Assembly: GCA_003481775.1 (NCBI GenBank)
Contig: QULU01000041.1
Span: forward strand, 332 to 40,952
Direction: 5' to 3'
Origin: Clostridiaceae bacterium OM02-2AC
GTDB taxonomy: Bacteria > Bacillota_I > Bacilli_A > Erysipelotrichales > Erysipelotrichaceae
DNA length: 40,621 nucleotides
Below the pieces are notes generated by a model. The model saw only the letters and a program-made list of their open reading frames with translations. It ran no database searches and was not told the DNA's origin. How positions within the stretch are numbered: position 1 is the stretch's first letter; each line of letters starts with the position of its first letter. This document shows positions 31,803-40,605 of this stretch, piece after piece. Position numbers and translations under genes: made by a program.

Positions 31803-33638
31803 ATGAATGAAAAAGAAAAGATTATAAATATCGCGGTCATTGCCCACGTCGATGCAGGAAAGTCTACACTGGTAGATGCCTTCCTTCGTCAGAGTGATGT
31901 ATTTCGCAGCAATGAAGAAGTTGTCGACTGTGTTATGGACAGCAATGATCTGGAACGGGAACGTGGTATCACCATCTATTCCAAAAACTGCAGTGTTATC
32001 CATGATGGTGTTAAAATCAATATTGTAGATACTCCGGGCCATGCGGATTTCTCCAGCGAAGTAGAGCGTATCATTAAGACCGTTGATGCCGTTATTCTGC
32101 TGGTGGATTCCAGTGAGGGTCCGATGCCGCAGACGCGCTTTGTATTAAGCAAGTCTTTGGAAATGGGGCTTCGCCCGATTCTGTTGATCAATAAGATCGA
32201 CAAAAAGGATGCCCGTCCGCAGGAGGTTGTGGATGAGGTTTATGAGCTGTTCCTGGATTTGAATGCAACAGACGCACAGCTTGACTTCCCGATTTTGTAC
32301 GGTGTTGCCAAGCAGGGAATCGTTCAGTATGACATGGATACACCTAGTGATTCTATCGAACCGCTGTTCAAGACGATTCTGAAGCATTGTGAAGCATATC
32401 CGGATTTGGATGAAGAGCCTTTGCAGATGCAGATCAGTGCGCTGGCATACGATGAGTATATCGGACGTCTGGGAATCGGACGTATCTATCAGGGTGTCCT
32501 GAACGCACAGCAAAGTGTTGTTATTTGTGATTCCTTCGGACATGAGCGTACCAATACGACTTCTCAAATCTTCGTATACCGCGGATTGAGCCGTGTTTCT
32601 GTAAAGGAAGCAAGAAGCGGTGATATCGTGGTGGTTGCCGGTATTCCGGATATCATGATCGGAGAAACCCTGTGTGAAAAGGATCATGTCATGCCACTGG
32701 AAAGCATTCATGTAGAAGAGCCTACCCTGAGCATGAACTTTATCGTCAACAAGTCTCCATTTGCCGGAAAGAGCGGAAAGTATGTAACCTCCCGTAATCT
32801 GAAGGAACGTCTGGAAAAGGAGCTGGAGGTCAATGTCGGGCTGAAGGTGGAACCAACTGACAGCGGTGACTGCTTCAAGGTCAGCGGCCGCGGGGAATTA
32901 CATATCTCTGTCCTGCTGGAACAGATGCGCCGGGAAGGCTATGAGGTTGCCGTTAGTAAGCCGGAGGTCATTCTGCACAAGGATGAAAACGGGAAAACCG
33001 TAGAGCCTGTAGAGGAAGTCGTAGCACTTGCTCCGGAAGAATACAGCGGAACCATCATCAACAAGCTGAATCTGCGAAAAGGTGTCATGATCGATATGGT
33101 GGAAGAAAACGGTTATTGCCGCATTACCTATGAGGCACCGACCAGAGGACTTCTGGGATATCGCAGTGAGTTCATCAACGATACCCGCGGTGAGGGTACT
33201 CTGGTTCGTCGAATCAAGGGCTATACTCCTTATAAGGGAGAAATCACACAGCGTGCAAACGGTGCCATGATATCTACAGAAACCGGTGGTGCTATGACCT
33301 ATGCCCTCTGGAATCTGCAGGAACGCGGTTCCCTGTTTATTTCTCCACAGACAGAGGTCTATGAGGGAATGATTATCGGTGAATCCGCAAGAAACGTTGA
33401 CATGGATGTAAATCCGTTGAAAAACAAAAAGCTGACAGCGATTCGTTCCAGTGGAAATGATGAGGCAATGCGTCTGACTCCGCCTAGAGAAATGACACTG
33501 GAGGAAGCTCTGGAATGGATCAATGACGATGAGCTGGTGGAAATCACACCGGACAGCATCCGTCTTCGCAAAAAAGGTCTGAAGCCGCATGAGCGTCGTC
33601 AGTATTACCGTGAGCGCGTATCCGATGAAGTAAAATAA
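31803..33638 (+). CDS. typA: translational GTPase TypA/BipA
   Basis: Ribosome-binding GTPase of the EF-G family that assists ribosome assembly and stress adaptation. G1 AHVDAGKST, switch region ERERGITIYSKNC, G3 DTPGHADFSSEVER, G4 NKIDKKDARP; then EF-Tu domain 2, EF-G-like domains (GRGELHISVLLEQMRREGYE) and the BipA-specific C-terminus (EGTLVRRIKGYTPYKG, AMTYALWNLQERG, RKKGLKPHERRQYYR). 611 aa is typical. ATG at 31803 has AAAGGTGG eight bases upstream; GTG at 31791 lies within that site. A terminator follows. Confidence 0.96.
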   Translation: MNEKEKIINIAVIAHVDAGKSTLVDAFLRQSDVFRSNEEVVDCVMDSNDLERERGITIYSKNCSVIHDGVKINIVDTPGHADFSSEVERIIKTVDAVILLVDSSEGPMPQTRFVLSKSLEMGLRPILLINKIDKKDARPQEVVDEVYELFLDLNATDAQLDFPILYGVAKQGIVQYDMDTPSDSIEPLFKTILKHCEAYPDLDEEPLQMQISALAYDEYIGRLGIGRIYQGVLNAQQSVVICDSFGHERTNTTSQIFVYRGLSRVSVKEARSGDIVVVAGIPDIMIGETLCEKDHVMPLESIHVEEPTLSMNFIVNKSPFAGKSGKYVTSRNLKERLEKELEVNVGLKVEPTDSGDCFKVSGRGELHISVLLEQMRREGYEVAVSKPEVILHKDENGKTVEPVEEVVALAPEEYSGTIINKLNLRKGVMIDMVEENGYCRITYEAPTRGLLGYRSEFINDTRGEGTLVRRIKGYTPYKGEITQRANGAMISTETGGAMTYALWNLQERGSLFISPQTEVYEGMIIGESARNVDMDVNPLKNKKLTAIRSSGNDEAMRLTPPREMTLEEALEWINDDELVEITPDSIRLRKKGLKPHERRQYYRERVSDEVK

Positions 33639-33646
33639 GCATATAG

Positions 33647-33674
33647 AAAACGCCAGCATACCTGGCGTTTTTTT
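33647..33674 (+). terminator. typA terminator
   Basis: Stem AACGCCAG/CTGGCGTT with loop CATAC, followed by seven T, 10 bases after the typA stop. Confidence 0.9.
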
Positions 33675-34007
33675 GTAGCCTTCAGCTGCTTTGGGATGCT
33701 GAACTATTCACAGCCTGTGTGCGATCGGCGGATATACATTGGTTTGAATTGAAATAGAGCAGGCACACAAATACGGATGACTAACCAAAAGGTCAGAAAT
33801 AAGCACTTGGATTTTGTTATGGAAAGTGAAGGACTTACACGGAGAAAGAGCTGTCAGGGAGGAAGACAGATGGCTTGAGGATGCAGGCGGAATGCCGATC
33901 GGCAAAACCCATGATTTGCCTTGCTATCCCATAAAAACAGCACTATGCACTGCTCCTGCTATCTAAAAAAAACTGCCGGAAGGGATGCTTTCCTTCGACA
34001 GTATCTG
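33675..34007. other. intergenic region after typA
   Basis: No supported gene. A 33-codon frame on the + strand (33777-33878) lacks a ribosome binding site. GCCGATCGGC at about 33894 is a short palindrome. The terminator of the zinc-ribbon gene is at the right end. Confidence 0.4.
33965..34002 (-). terminator. terminator of zinc-ribbon membrane protein gene
   Basis: Minus-strand hairpin ACTGTCGAAGG...CCTTCCGGCAGT (with mismatches) followed by eight T, directly after the stop codon at 34008. Confidence 0.75.
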
Positions 34008-34400
34008 TTACGTACGCTTGTCAAACTTCGTTTTGCATTTCGGGCAGGTAATCGTGATCGTTCCTCTTCCCTTCGGAACACGCAGACGCTGTTTACAGCT
34101 CGGACAGTTGTAATACTTATGTGTCTTACGATCCTGAAACTCGCGTTTCTTTGTTCTCCATTTATTCTGAATCGGATAGATTTTTCCCATGAACACCGCA
34201 TTCTCCTGTGAGCGCTTGTATGTATTTCTACTCAGAATACGGAACCAGCACCATACAATCAGCAGCAGTGCCACATAGCTGATATATGGAATACGGAAAG
34301 CAGTACCCAAAATCGTGATTACAAAATACAGAATCAATATCGCAAAAGACAGCTGATCCACGCCATATCTTCCACGCATAAAATTCTGAAACCATTTCAT
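34008..34400 (-). CDS. two-TM zinc-ribbon membrane protein
   Basis: 130-aa protein. It has two hydrophobic segments (about residues 17-34 and 40-56) separated by a short turn (FRIPYIS), then a basic cytoplasmic part and a C-terminal zinc ribbon with CPSC and CPKC knuckles about 22 residues apart (NCPSCKQRLRVPKGRG, TITCPKCKTKF). Proteins of this layout are widespread in Firmicutes without known function; the positive ribbon could bind nucleic acid or protein at the membrane. GGGAG precedes the ATG at 34400. Confidence 0.82.
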   Translation of the reverse strand: MKWFQNFMRGRYGVDQLSFAILILYFVITILGTAFRIPYISYVALLLIVWCWFRILSRNTYKRSQENAVFMGKIYPIQNKWRTKKREFQDRKTHKYYNCPSCKQRLRVPKGRGTITITCPKCKTKFDKRT

Positions 34401-35173
34401 ATTTCAAAACTCCCTTCGATTGTGACATATTATATCACGTTCCATTTCCGATTTCCACGCCTGTTGGACTTTTACGACAATATCACACAAAAAGTCCATT
34501 TTCCACAGCATCATAAACTATTAAAAAGGGATTGCAGGATTACTTCTATTGCAACAAAAAGCACGCCGTCGAAGTAGTCCTGATACATCCTGTTGTGTCT
34601 CTCATTTGCTTGGCTCCGCCTGCAGCTCATTCTGTAACAAACTAAGGAAACACTCTTATGGTTTATCTGAAGGAATGCTGTAAAGCATTTCATGATTCTG
34701 ATTTCTTCCAATATACAGTTCGTACTATTATGTATCTTATGATTTTTTTCAATTTATAGTTTCACACCATTCCTATGTATCCTTATGATGTCCTCCAAAA
34801 TATAGTTTCGTAGGTTTCCTATGTATCCTAATGATTTCAGCGGCATATCCAGCAATTATCTCTTCGATATACGTTCATATGCCTTTCGCTTTGCTTTCAT
34901 TTGCTATCGCTCATTCTGCGAAAAGAATAGAAAGAATTGCAATGTAAGCCTCCTTATATCCGCTGTTGCCTTATGCCATATGACTATATGAGATTATGAT
35001 TCACAGCCAATTCATAAATATGTGATTTACCTATGAACTATGAGAATATGGAGCCAATGTAGCAGGTCCTATATTTTCATTTTCTCTCATATGCTGATAC
35101 TTCTCTATTGTTCAAAGGGCTGAGAATCGTAACTATACGAGGCTCGCTGCTATGATTTTACAGAGCGTTAGTG
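34401..35173. other. long AT-rich intergenic region with degenerate tandem repeats
   Basis: No gene of more than about 80 codons has a ribosome binding site or family resemblance. Three degenerate direct repeats of about 45-50 bp (see separate entry) occupy 34709-34842. The rest holds scattered ATATGA/TCATAT words and nothing else that I can name. At its right end the FMN riboswitch promoter begins. Confidence 0.5.
34709..34842. repeat. three degenerate tandem repeats of about 45-50 bp
   Basis: Each unit has ATATAGTTT(C), about 15 variable bases, then CTATGTATCCTAATGAT or a close variant (starts near 34709, 34750 and 34797). The second and third copies are most alike; the first has lost several bases. 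No coding frame runs through them. Confidence 0.6.
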
Positions 35174-35202
35174 TTGACGTAATAAGAAAAGACTGCTATG
35201 AT
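35174..35202 (+). promoter_or_regulatory. ribU promoter
   Basis: TTGACG (35174-35179), 17-bp spacer, TATGAT (35197-35202), just upstream of the FMN riboswitch. Confidence 0.75.
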
Positions 35203-35211
35203 ATACCCGAC

Positions 35212-35332
35212 AAAAAACTTCAGGGTCGGGTGAAATTCCCAATCGGCGGTAAACCCCGCAAGCCGTAAGGCACGAACCGTGTGAAACTCCGGTGGCGACA
35301 GTAAAGTCTGGATGAAAGAAGTTAAGTTTTTT
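35212..35332 (+). promoter_or_regulatory. FMN riboswitch (RFN element)
   Basis: Conserved RFN words in order: CTTCAGGGTCGGGTGAAATT, CCCAATCGGCGGTAAACCCC, GAACCGTGTGAAACTCCGGT, GGCGACAGTAAAGTCTGGAT and GAAAGAAG. P1 is AAAAAACTT (35212-35220) with AAGTTTTTT (35324-35332). It precedes a terminator and a riboflavin transporter gene, so FMN should switch off uptake. Confidence 0.95.
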
Positions 35333-35344
35333 CGATATGTCCCT

Positions 35345-35384
35345 AAAGGTTTTTGTTGAAAACCTTTTTTCTTTTGAAAAAAGG
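35345..35384 (+). terminator. FMN riboswitch terminator with competing hairpin
   Basis: AAAGGTTTT/AAAACCTTT (35345-35353 with 35359-35367), followed by T, is the terminator. Its 3' arm also belongs to a second hairpin, CCTTTTTT/AAAAAAGG (35363-35370 with 35377-35384), which excludes the first. Both cannot form at once. Confidence 0.8.
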
Positions 35385-35409
35385 CTGACACAGACAGGAG
35401 GAATCGTAT

Positions 35410-36024
35410 ATGTCAGCATATGTTTCAACAAAAAGCAGGATGAGTGTACAAACCATCGCCAAAATCAGTATACTGGGAGCATTGGCCTTTCTGGTCATGA
35501 TGTTTGAAATCCCCCTTCCCTTTGCGCCTGAGTTTTATAAGCTCGGCTTTGATGAGGTCATCGTATTGATCGGAGGGTTTGCGCTGGGCCCCTGGGCAGC
35601 CGTCTGCATCGAAGCATTGAAAATCGCATTAAATTTAATCATCGGAGGAACCATCACGATGGGTGTTGGAGAGCTCACCAACTTTCTGATCGGTCTGTCC
35701 TTTGTACTTCCGGCTACCATTATCTATCAAAGAGAAAAAACAAGAAAGCACGCCCTGATCGGTCTGATTGCAGGAACGATCTGTATGACGATACTGGGCG
35801 GACTTCTGAACTATTTCGTAATGCTGCCGGCATATTCCTATTTCATGAATCTTCCCCTGGATCGCATTATTGAATTTGGACACGCAGTAAATCCGAACAT
35901 TAACGGTCTGTTGGCACTGGTGCTGATGGCTACCACTCCCTTCAATTTGCTGAAGGGTATCCTGTGCAGCGTCATTGTCTTCTTATCCTACAAAAAAGTA
36001 TCCCCAGTTATAAAAAAGCAGTAG
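35410..36024 (+). CDS. ribU: riboflavin ECF transporter substrate-binding membrane subunit
   Basis: 204-aa S component of an energy-coupling factor transporter, with six hydrophobic segments. ISILGALAFLVMMFEIPLPFAPEFYKLGFDEVIVLIGGFALGP at the N-terminus is the RibU signature (substrate and EcfT contact region); NLLKGILCSVIVFLSYK lies at the end. It captures riboflavin and uses the shared EcfA/A'/T module, which is not in this window. It lies behind an FMN riboswitch. AGGAGG precedes the ATG at 35410; the frame stays open earlier but has no site. A terminator follows directly. Confidence 0.95.
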   Translation: MSAYVSTKSRMSVQTIAKISILGALAFLVMMFEIPLPFAPEFYKLGFDEVIVLIGGFALGPWAAVCIEALKIALNLIIGGTITMGVGELTNFLIGLSFVLPATIIYQREKTRKHALIGLIAGTICMTILGGLLNYFVMLPAYSYFMNLPLDRIIEFGHAVNPNINGLLALVLMATTPFNLLKGILCSVIVFLSYKKVSPVIKKQ

Positions 36025-36072
36025 AAAAGGCTTCCGCTCGTCTGAACATCAGACGGAGAACGGAAGCCTTTT
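36025..36072 (+). terminator. ribU terminator
   Basis: Perfect 12-bp stem AAAAGGCTTCCG/CGGAAGCCTTTT, with an inner stem CGTCTGA/TCAGACG, directly after the ribU stop and ending in T. The A-rich left arm makes it possibly bidirectional. Confidence 0.85.
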
Positions 36073-36206
36073 CTATCCTACAACGCATTGTCTAAAAGGA
36101 AAGCTGTTTTTCTAAATCTATACTTCAGACCTGCATTTTATCGAAATTTCTTAACTATGTACCTTAGACCTTGCTTTTTTACAAGTAAATGCCAGCGCAG
36201 CTTCTC

Positions 36207-36650
36207 TTAGATCATCTTTTTAAAATTGAGCTGGCGTTTTTCCCGCAGATAGCCATTGGCTTCATAAAAGGCATGCGCCTTTATCCGTGCTTCTGAGGAA
36301 ACTAGCCGAATCATACAGGCATCCTGACTGCTTGCCCACTGCTCAATCCATGCAAGCAAGCTGCTTCCTATTCCCTGATGCTGATAATCCGGATGTACTG
36401 CAATTCCCAAAATATCCTTCATAGGTGAAGAATACAAGACTTCATAATCCTGTGCATGCACATAGCCGACAAGCTCCTGTTTTCCTTCTGCTTCTGCCAC
36501 CACAATCAGATGCTGCGGCATAGCTAATAAACGATGCAGCTGCTCTTGTGTATCTGACAGCGAGTAGTCATAGCCAAGCACATCTGCATTTAAACGCTGT
36601 AAAGCGGCCGCATCCTCCTGGCGTGCTGGCCGAAGACGAATCCGATCCAT
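36207..36650 (-). CDS. GNAT-family N-acetyltransferase
   Basis: 147-aa acetyl-CoA-dependent acetyltransferase. The acetyl-CoA loop is HPDYQHQGIGSSLLAWIEQWA (Q-x-x-G-x-G/S, residues about 92-112). N-terminal IRLRPARQEDAAALQRLNAD and C-terminal AHAFYEANGYLREKRQLNF are typical GNAT strands. Substrate is unknown; small GNATs of this kind acetylate amines, amino acids or protein N-termini. GGAGGG precedes the ATG at 36650. The upstream 130 bases (36073-36206) carry two degenerate direct repeats near CAGACCTGC/TAGACCTTGC. Confidence 0.85.
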   Translation of the reverse strand: MDRIRLRPARQEDAAALQRLNADVLGYDYSLSDTQEQLHRLLAMPQHLIVVAEAEGKQELVGYVHAQDYEVLYSSPMKDILGIAVHPDYQHQGIGSSLLAWIEQWASSQDACMIRLVSSEARIKAHAFYEANGYLREKRQLNFKKMI

Positions 36651-36726
36651 ATCGTTATATCCCTCCTATTATCACCACATACCATGCATGTCACCGCAAA
36701 TTATCGATTGCAGGAATCCATGTTCC

Positions 36727-37452
36727 TCATACCCTTTGTCCGCCTACATAATGAAGCAGAGCATCCATGAGCAGTAAAATCAGAATGATCCATCCGGTCC
36801 ATGCGAAGACACCGGTCATATCCGAGGTCAGTCTGCATAAATTCATCTGCCTTCCAATTCCCTGCTGTACCTGCCCCATGATTTCCGACATGACTCCCAC
36901 CTTAAAGGTCAAAGAGATTCCATTGGACAACGATGCCTGTATAGAGGAAGAAAGCAGCGGGAGATAAACGCGACGCAGCAGATACCATCCACTTTCCGGA
37001 TACAGCTGTACAATCCTTTTCAGATTTTCATCCATGTGCTGCAGACCGCTGTACAGGCTGCTGTATATGGTTGGAAAAATGATAAGAAAGCTGACGATTG
37101 CCGCACTGCTTTCCGAGCCGAACCATAAAAGAATGACGATGATATAGGAAATATTGGGAACACTGCGGGTGAGCAAAAGAATGGGATAAAACAAATCATG
37201 GAAGATATGTATGCGAAAAGACAGAAATGCGCAGCCTCCTGCCAGTACAAATGCTGCCAAAAGTCCACCCCATGAGCGAAGCAGCGTGACAAGTGTACTC
37301 TGATAAAAGGTCGCAGATTGCAGCTGTGCCACCATCAGCTTTCCTACATCGAGAGGATAGGGAATGATGAAATCGTTATCCATCCAGACGGCTAGCAGCC
37401 ACCAGAGAAGAAACAGTAGAAACGCCGATGACAAAATTCTGGCCTGCTTCAT
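36727..37452 (-). CDS. ABC transporter permease, SsuC/TauC type
   Basis: 241-aa membrane permease of the nitrate/sulfonate/taurine type with about six hydrophobic segments. The ATPase-contact loop is seen around VQLYPESGWYLLRRVYLPLLSSSIQ, less canonical than the usual EAA motif (no Ala-Arg-Thr-Leu-Gly). LLTRSVPNISYIIVILLWFG is typical. No ATPase or binding-protein gene is adjacent in this window, so the rest of the importer is unlinked or lies elsewhere. ATG at 37452 overlaps the SRAP stop (ATGA) with GAGGAGGAG upstream, so the two are co-translated. Substrate unknown. Confidence 0.82.
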   Translation of the reverse strand: MKQARILSSAFLLFLLWWLLAVWMDNDFIIPYPLDVGKLMVAQLQSATFYQSTLVTLLRSWGGLLAAFVLAGGCAFLSFRIHIFHDLFYPILLLTRSVPNISYIIVILLWFGSESSAAIVSFLIIFPTIYSSLYSGLQHMDENLKRIVQLYPESGWYLLRRVYLPLLSSSIQASLSNGISLTFKVGVMSEIMGQVQQGIGRQMNLCRLTSDMTGVFAWTGWIILILLLMDALLHYVGGQRV

Positions 37453-38054
37453 CGCTCCTCCTCATCAAACAGCGAAAGCTGCCTTTTTTCTATCACAGGC
37501 GGTTTCCTATTATCTATCGCCGTAAATATCAAATGCTCATTATCTACCTGAAACTCCAGTTCATCCTGCAGATACAGCGGAATCTGGTCCTCAAGCATGA
37601 GAATTGGAGTACGATCGTGTATATCCTTCATTTCTTTCACGGATTCTCCGGTCACAATCACAAATTCCTTTTGTTCATTATAAATGCCCGCCAGATAAAA
37701 CAGGGGAGCATCCTCACGCTGGATCAGTATTTTCTGCTTTTGTTTTCCTACCTTCACCCATTCGTAAAATCCGTTGCACGGAATCAGACATTTCTTTGAA
37801 AGCATGGGACGAAATGTCTTTTTCTTTTCAATACCTTCACTTCTCGCATTGATCAGCTTGCCATATGGTCCCTCAATTCCCCATTTCATTACATCCAGCA
37901 CATAATCCTCCTGTCCGTCGACAAGTACCAGTGCCGAATTGCTTGGAAACACTTCCTCTCTGGCATATTCAAACAGCGCCTGCTGCTCGATTTTCTGCTT
38001 CAGTCTTGCGAATGCCGGCAGCTCTCGCAATTCAAAAAAATATCTTCCACACAT
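37449..38054 (-). CDS. SOS response-associated peptidase (SRAP/HMCES/YedK family)
   Basis: 201-aa protein that in relatives crosslinks to abasic sites in single-stranded DNA through Cys2 after removal of Met1. MCGRYFF at the N-terminus supplies Cys2; INARSEG, IPCNGFYEW (Glu) and MKDIHDRTPILM (His) are the other conserved active-site stretches. A longer frame to 38135 exists, but the family needs Cys2, and AGGAGG lies eight bases before the ATG at 38054, so that start is decided by biology and sequence together. It overlaps the permease gene by 4 bp. Confidence 0.93.
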   Translation of the reverse strand: MCGRYFFELRELPAFARLKQKIEQQALFEYAREEVFPSNSALVLVDGQEDYVLDVMKWGIEGPYGKLINARSEGIEKKKTFRPMLSKKCLIPCNGFYEWVKVGKQKQKILIQREDAPLFYLAGIYNEQKEFVIVTGESVKEMKDIHDRTPILMLEDQIPLYLQDELEFQVDNEHLIFTAIDNRKPPVIEKRQLSLFDEEER

Positions 38055-38071
38055 ATGCAAGCCTCCTGTCC

Positions 38072-39577
38072 TTATGCCTTTGCGTTCTCTTGCGCGAGCA
38101 GTTCTTCCAGCTGCGCGATTTCCTTTTTTATCCAATCTTCATTATAGCCCTGCTCCAGCGCTTTCTGGTAATGCTGTAGAGCCTGTGCATATTTCTGCTT
38201 TTCTGTATACAGCTCTGCGAAGGCAGAATGCAGCCAGCCGTCGTCTCTTCCCAGCTGCCGTGCCTCCAGAAGAAAGGACAACGCTGCATCGAGCTGATTC
38301 AGACGCAAATTACACCAGCCCAGCATGGAACAGTTTAACGGATTCTTCGGCTCCAGATCATAGGCCTTTTTAAAGCAGCGAATCGCTTTTTTATAATCCT
38401 CTAGCTGCGTATAATTCCAGCCCAGCTCGCTGAAATTCCAGGCTTCACCTCCAAAGCGCTCAATTCGTTTATTCAAAACCGCAATGGCTTTTTCCGCCTG
38501 TGCGCTTCTTCCCAGATTCCATGCATACAAATCCTGCATTTCCCGGCCTTCCTCCCCATGCTGCAAACAGAATTCACAGGCCTCTATAGCCTGAACGTGC
38601 TCATGCAGATCACTGTAGCAGCGGGCATAATGAAACATCAGCCATATATCATCCTTTTTTTGCTCACTGGCGCGATCCAGATACTGCAGCTTCTTTGTCC
38701 AATCCTGCTGCTTATGCGCAATCCAAATCATTTCCTGATAAATCCAGTAGGTATCCGTTTCCTTATTCAATGCCTTTTCAAAGTATTCCAGTGATGTGTT
38801 ATACTGCTCATTTGATTCCTCGATTCGATGCAACGAGCGATACACATCCCCCAGCAGCGTCCGCTCACTTGTATCATCTCTCCCCAGCTCCAAAGCCTTT
38901 AGAAGATGCAAAAGTGCTTCCTGCGGCTCATCCTTCTGGAAATAGGCGAAGCCAAGCTCAAATTCCTTCCAGTCCTGATAATGCGTATGCTGAATCTCCT
39001 GCAAAATATGAATCTCCTTGTCATATTCGCCACAAGCCTTATAAAATCTCGCCAGATCAAAGCGTGCGTCCTCATCCGGCAGGATCCGATAGCTTTTTAC
39101 ATAGTATTCCTCTGCTGTTTCCTTATCGCCGAGTCCATAATATGCCTCTGCAGCCTGCGACAGCAGCCAGACATTGCGTGCGTCATCCAGCAATCCATTC
39201 TCAAAATATGCGACAGCGTTTTTCAAATCACCCAGCTCCTTATAACACCAGCCGATCTCACCATGCAGCCAGGGCTCATCAAATCCAAGCTGCAAAGCCT
39301 TAAGCAACGCATCCAGTCCATCCCTGATATTCCCCTGCCGATCCAGCGAAAAGCCAAGCTGACTGTACAGCCATCCATCTTCAGAAAAATAGACGAGTCC
39401 CTTTCGCAGAAACACCTCCGCCTCCTGATAGCGTTCCATGTGGTTTAAAACCCATCCCATATTTCCATAATAAAAAGGCTCTTCACTCGCGTACAGCTTA
39501 TGCCTCTCCAGCAGTATGCGTGCATCTTCCAGCCTGTTTTCTTCAATCAGCTGTGTAAATTCTTCCTTATAATCCAT
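38072..39577 (-). CDS. tetratricopeptide-repeat protein
   Basis: 501-aa soluble protein made almost wholly of TPR units (about 12), each about 34-37 residues, with recurrent W-LHGEIGWCY-, Y-EKAL and A--YF-KAL motifs. The units have an unusual shared D(D/E)-WL pattern (DGWLYSQLGF, EPWLHGEIGW, DGWLHSAFAE) and GWxxxxLxxxxxA. No signal peptide, membrane segment or catalytic domain is seen; such proteins are scaffolds. ATG at 39577 has AAGGGG upstream, better than the GTG at 39586. The stop lies 17 bp before the SRAP gene, so it may lead that transcription unit. Confidence 0.9.
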   Translation of the reverse strand: MDYKEEFTQLIEENRLEDARILLERHKLYASEEPFYYGNMGWVLNHMERYQEAEVFLRKGLVYFSEDGWLYSQLGFSLDRQGNIRDGLDALLKALQLGFDEPWLHGEIGWCYKELGDLKNAVAYFENGLLDDARNVWLLSQAAEAYYGLGDKETAEEYYVKSYRILPDEDARFDLARFYKACGEYDKEIHILQEIQHTHYQDWKEFELGFAYFQKDEPQEALLHLLKALELGRDDTSERTLLGDVYRSLHRIEESNEQYNTSLEYFEKALNKETDTYWIYQEMIWIAHKQQDWTKKLQYLDRASEQKKDDIWLMFHYARCYSDLHEHVQAIEACEFCLQHGEEGREMQDLYAWNLGRSAQAEKAIAVLNKRIERFGGEAWNFSELGWNYTQLEDYKKAIRCFKKAYDLEPKNPLNCSMLGWCNLRLNQLDAALSFLLEARQLGRDDGWLHSAFAELYTEKQKYAQALQHYQKALEQGYNEDWIKKEIAQLEELLAQENAKA

Positions 39578-39620
39578 AGTCTGCACCCCTTTGAAACTAT
39601 TATACTATACTTTCCAGCTG

Positions 39621-39649
39621 AAAAAAAGAAGACCATGCTTCCATGATCT
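39621..39649 (-). terminator. terminator of metal-exporter-type gene
   Basis: Minus-strand stem AGATCATG/CATGGTCT with loop GAAG, followed by seven T. It overlaps the stop at 39648-39650. Confidence 0.8.
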
Positions 39650-40493
39650 AAAACAGCTGCAATACAATTCCGCTCACGATTGCTGTCACAAAGAGGATGG
39701 CAAAGATTCGCAGGATATCCTTTTTATTGTCATACATGCGAAGAAGTACCAGCAAGCCAAGACCTGCACTGGTAATCAGTCCGGCAGCAAGTGCGCCAAA
39801 GGATAGCACACCATCCATAAAGAGCTGTGCCAGAATCACACTGGCGGCACAGTTGGGAATAAATCCAGCAAGAGCCGCAAGAATCGGCTGCAGATATGAT
39901 CCCTGTGCCAGTATCGTCCGTAAGGTATCCTCTCCAATATAGTAAATGAAAACAGATAATGCAAAATTCACGACAAAGACAAAGATAAAAATCTTTACGG
40001 TACGGATGAATGCAATATAGAAAATGGAGGCATGCTCCTCTCTGGTCTCCTTATCGCATTCTGCATGGATATCATGCAGTGGATGATTTTCCTTTAACCG
40101 ATGGCCGCGAACAAGGAAATCCACGATATAGCCTACCACAACCGCAATCACAAGCTTTACTGCAATCACAGAGAGTAGAACATGGATCTGCTTCGGCTGC
40201 GCCACCAGAATCGGAATCGCCTCATCACTCGTTGAAATAAATACTGCCAATAGGGTTCCAAGGGAAATGGAACGATTCATATACAAACCACTTGCCAGCA
40301 CAGAAAAGCCGCATTGCGGAACGATGCCTAAAATACCGCCAATCAGCGGTCCCAGCGCTCGTGCGGATTCCAGGCGCTCACGGAAACGGTCATTGCTCTT
40401 ATGTTCCAGGTACTCCATAAGAAGATACGTCAGATACAGAAACGGAATCATCGGTAAGGCATCATGGAATACATCCTGAAGTACATCCTGCAT
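39648..40493 (-). CDS. putative heavy-metal/arsenic or manganese exporter, ArsP_2-type membrane protein
   Basis: 281-aa membrane protein with eight to ten hydrophobic segments in two similar halves. Repeated motifs, GGILGIVPQCGFSVLASGLY, and AGFIPNCAASVILAQLF, mark an internal duplication with Pro-x-Cys in the middle of a membrane stretch, and FISTSDEAIPIL in the first half. This layout fits the ArsP_2/DUF2899 family, annotated as a putative manganese or arsenic exporter. The central loop is hydrophilic and His-rich. GGGAGG precedes the ATG at 40493. No metal regulator is adjacent. Confidence 0.7.
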   Translation of the reverse strand: MQDVLQDVFHDALPMIPFLYLTYLLMEYLEHKSNDRFRERLESARALGPLIGGILGIVPQCGFSVLASGLYMNRSISLGTLLAVFISTSDEAIPILVAQPKQIHVLLSVIAVKLVIAVVVGYIVDFLVRGHRLKENHPLHDIHAECDKETREEHASIFYIAFIRTVKIFIFVFVVNFALSVFIYYIGEDTLRTILAQGSYLQPILAALAGFIPNCAASVILAQLFMDGVLSFGALAAGLITSAGLGLLVLLRMYDNKKDILRIFAILFVTAIVSGIVLQLF

Positions 40494-40574
40494 AATATTC
40501 CTCCCTTCACATACTAGAGAATTTTACCATTCTTTCGTATTTTATACCAGCAAAACAATCTTTCGTCGATGATT

Positions 40575-40600
40575 AAAAAAGACCCATCAGATGATGAGTC
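40575..40600 (-). terminator. terminator following the 5S rRNA end
   Basis: Minus-strand stem GACTCATC/GATGGGTC (one T-G pair) and six T. It lies about five bases after the probable 5S rRNA 3' end. Confidence 0.75.
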
Positions 40601-40605
40601 AGATT

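Noticed and set aside
33777..33878. 33-codon + strand frame (MTNQKVRNKHLDF...) considered as transposase remnant
   Set aside because: No ribosome binding site, no inverted repeats around it, and no recognisable transposase motif.
37605..38054. SRAP gene start at 38135
   Set aside because: The family needs Cys2 right after the initiator Met; only the ATG at 38054 gives it, and it has the ribosome binding site.
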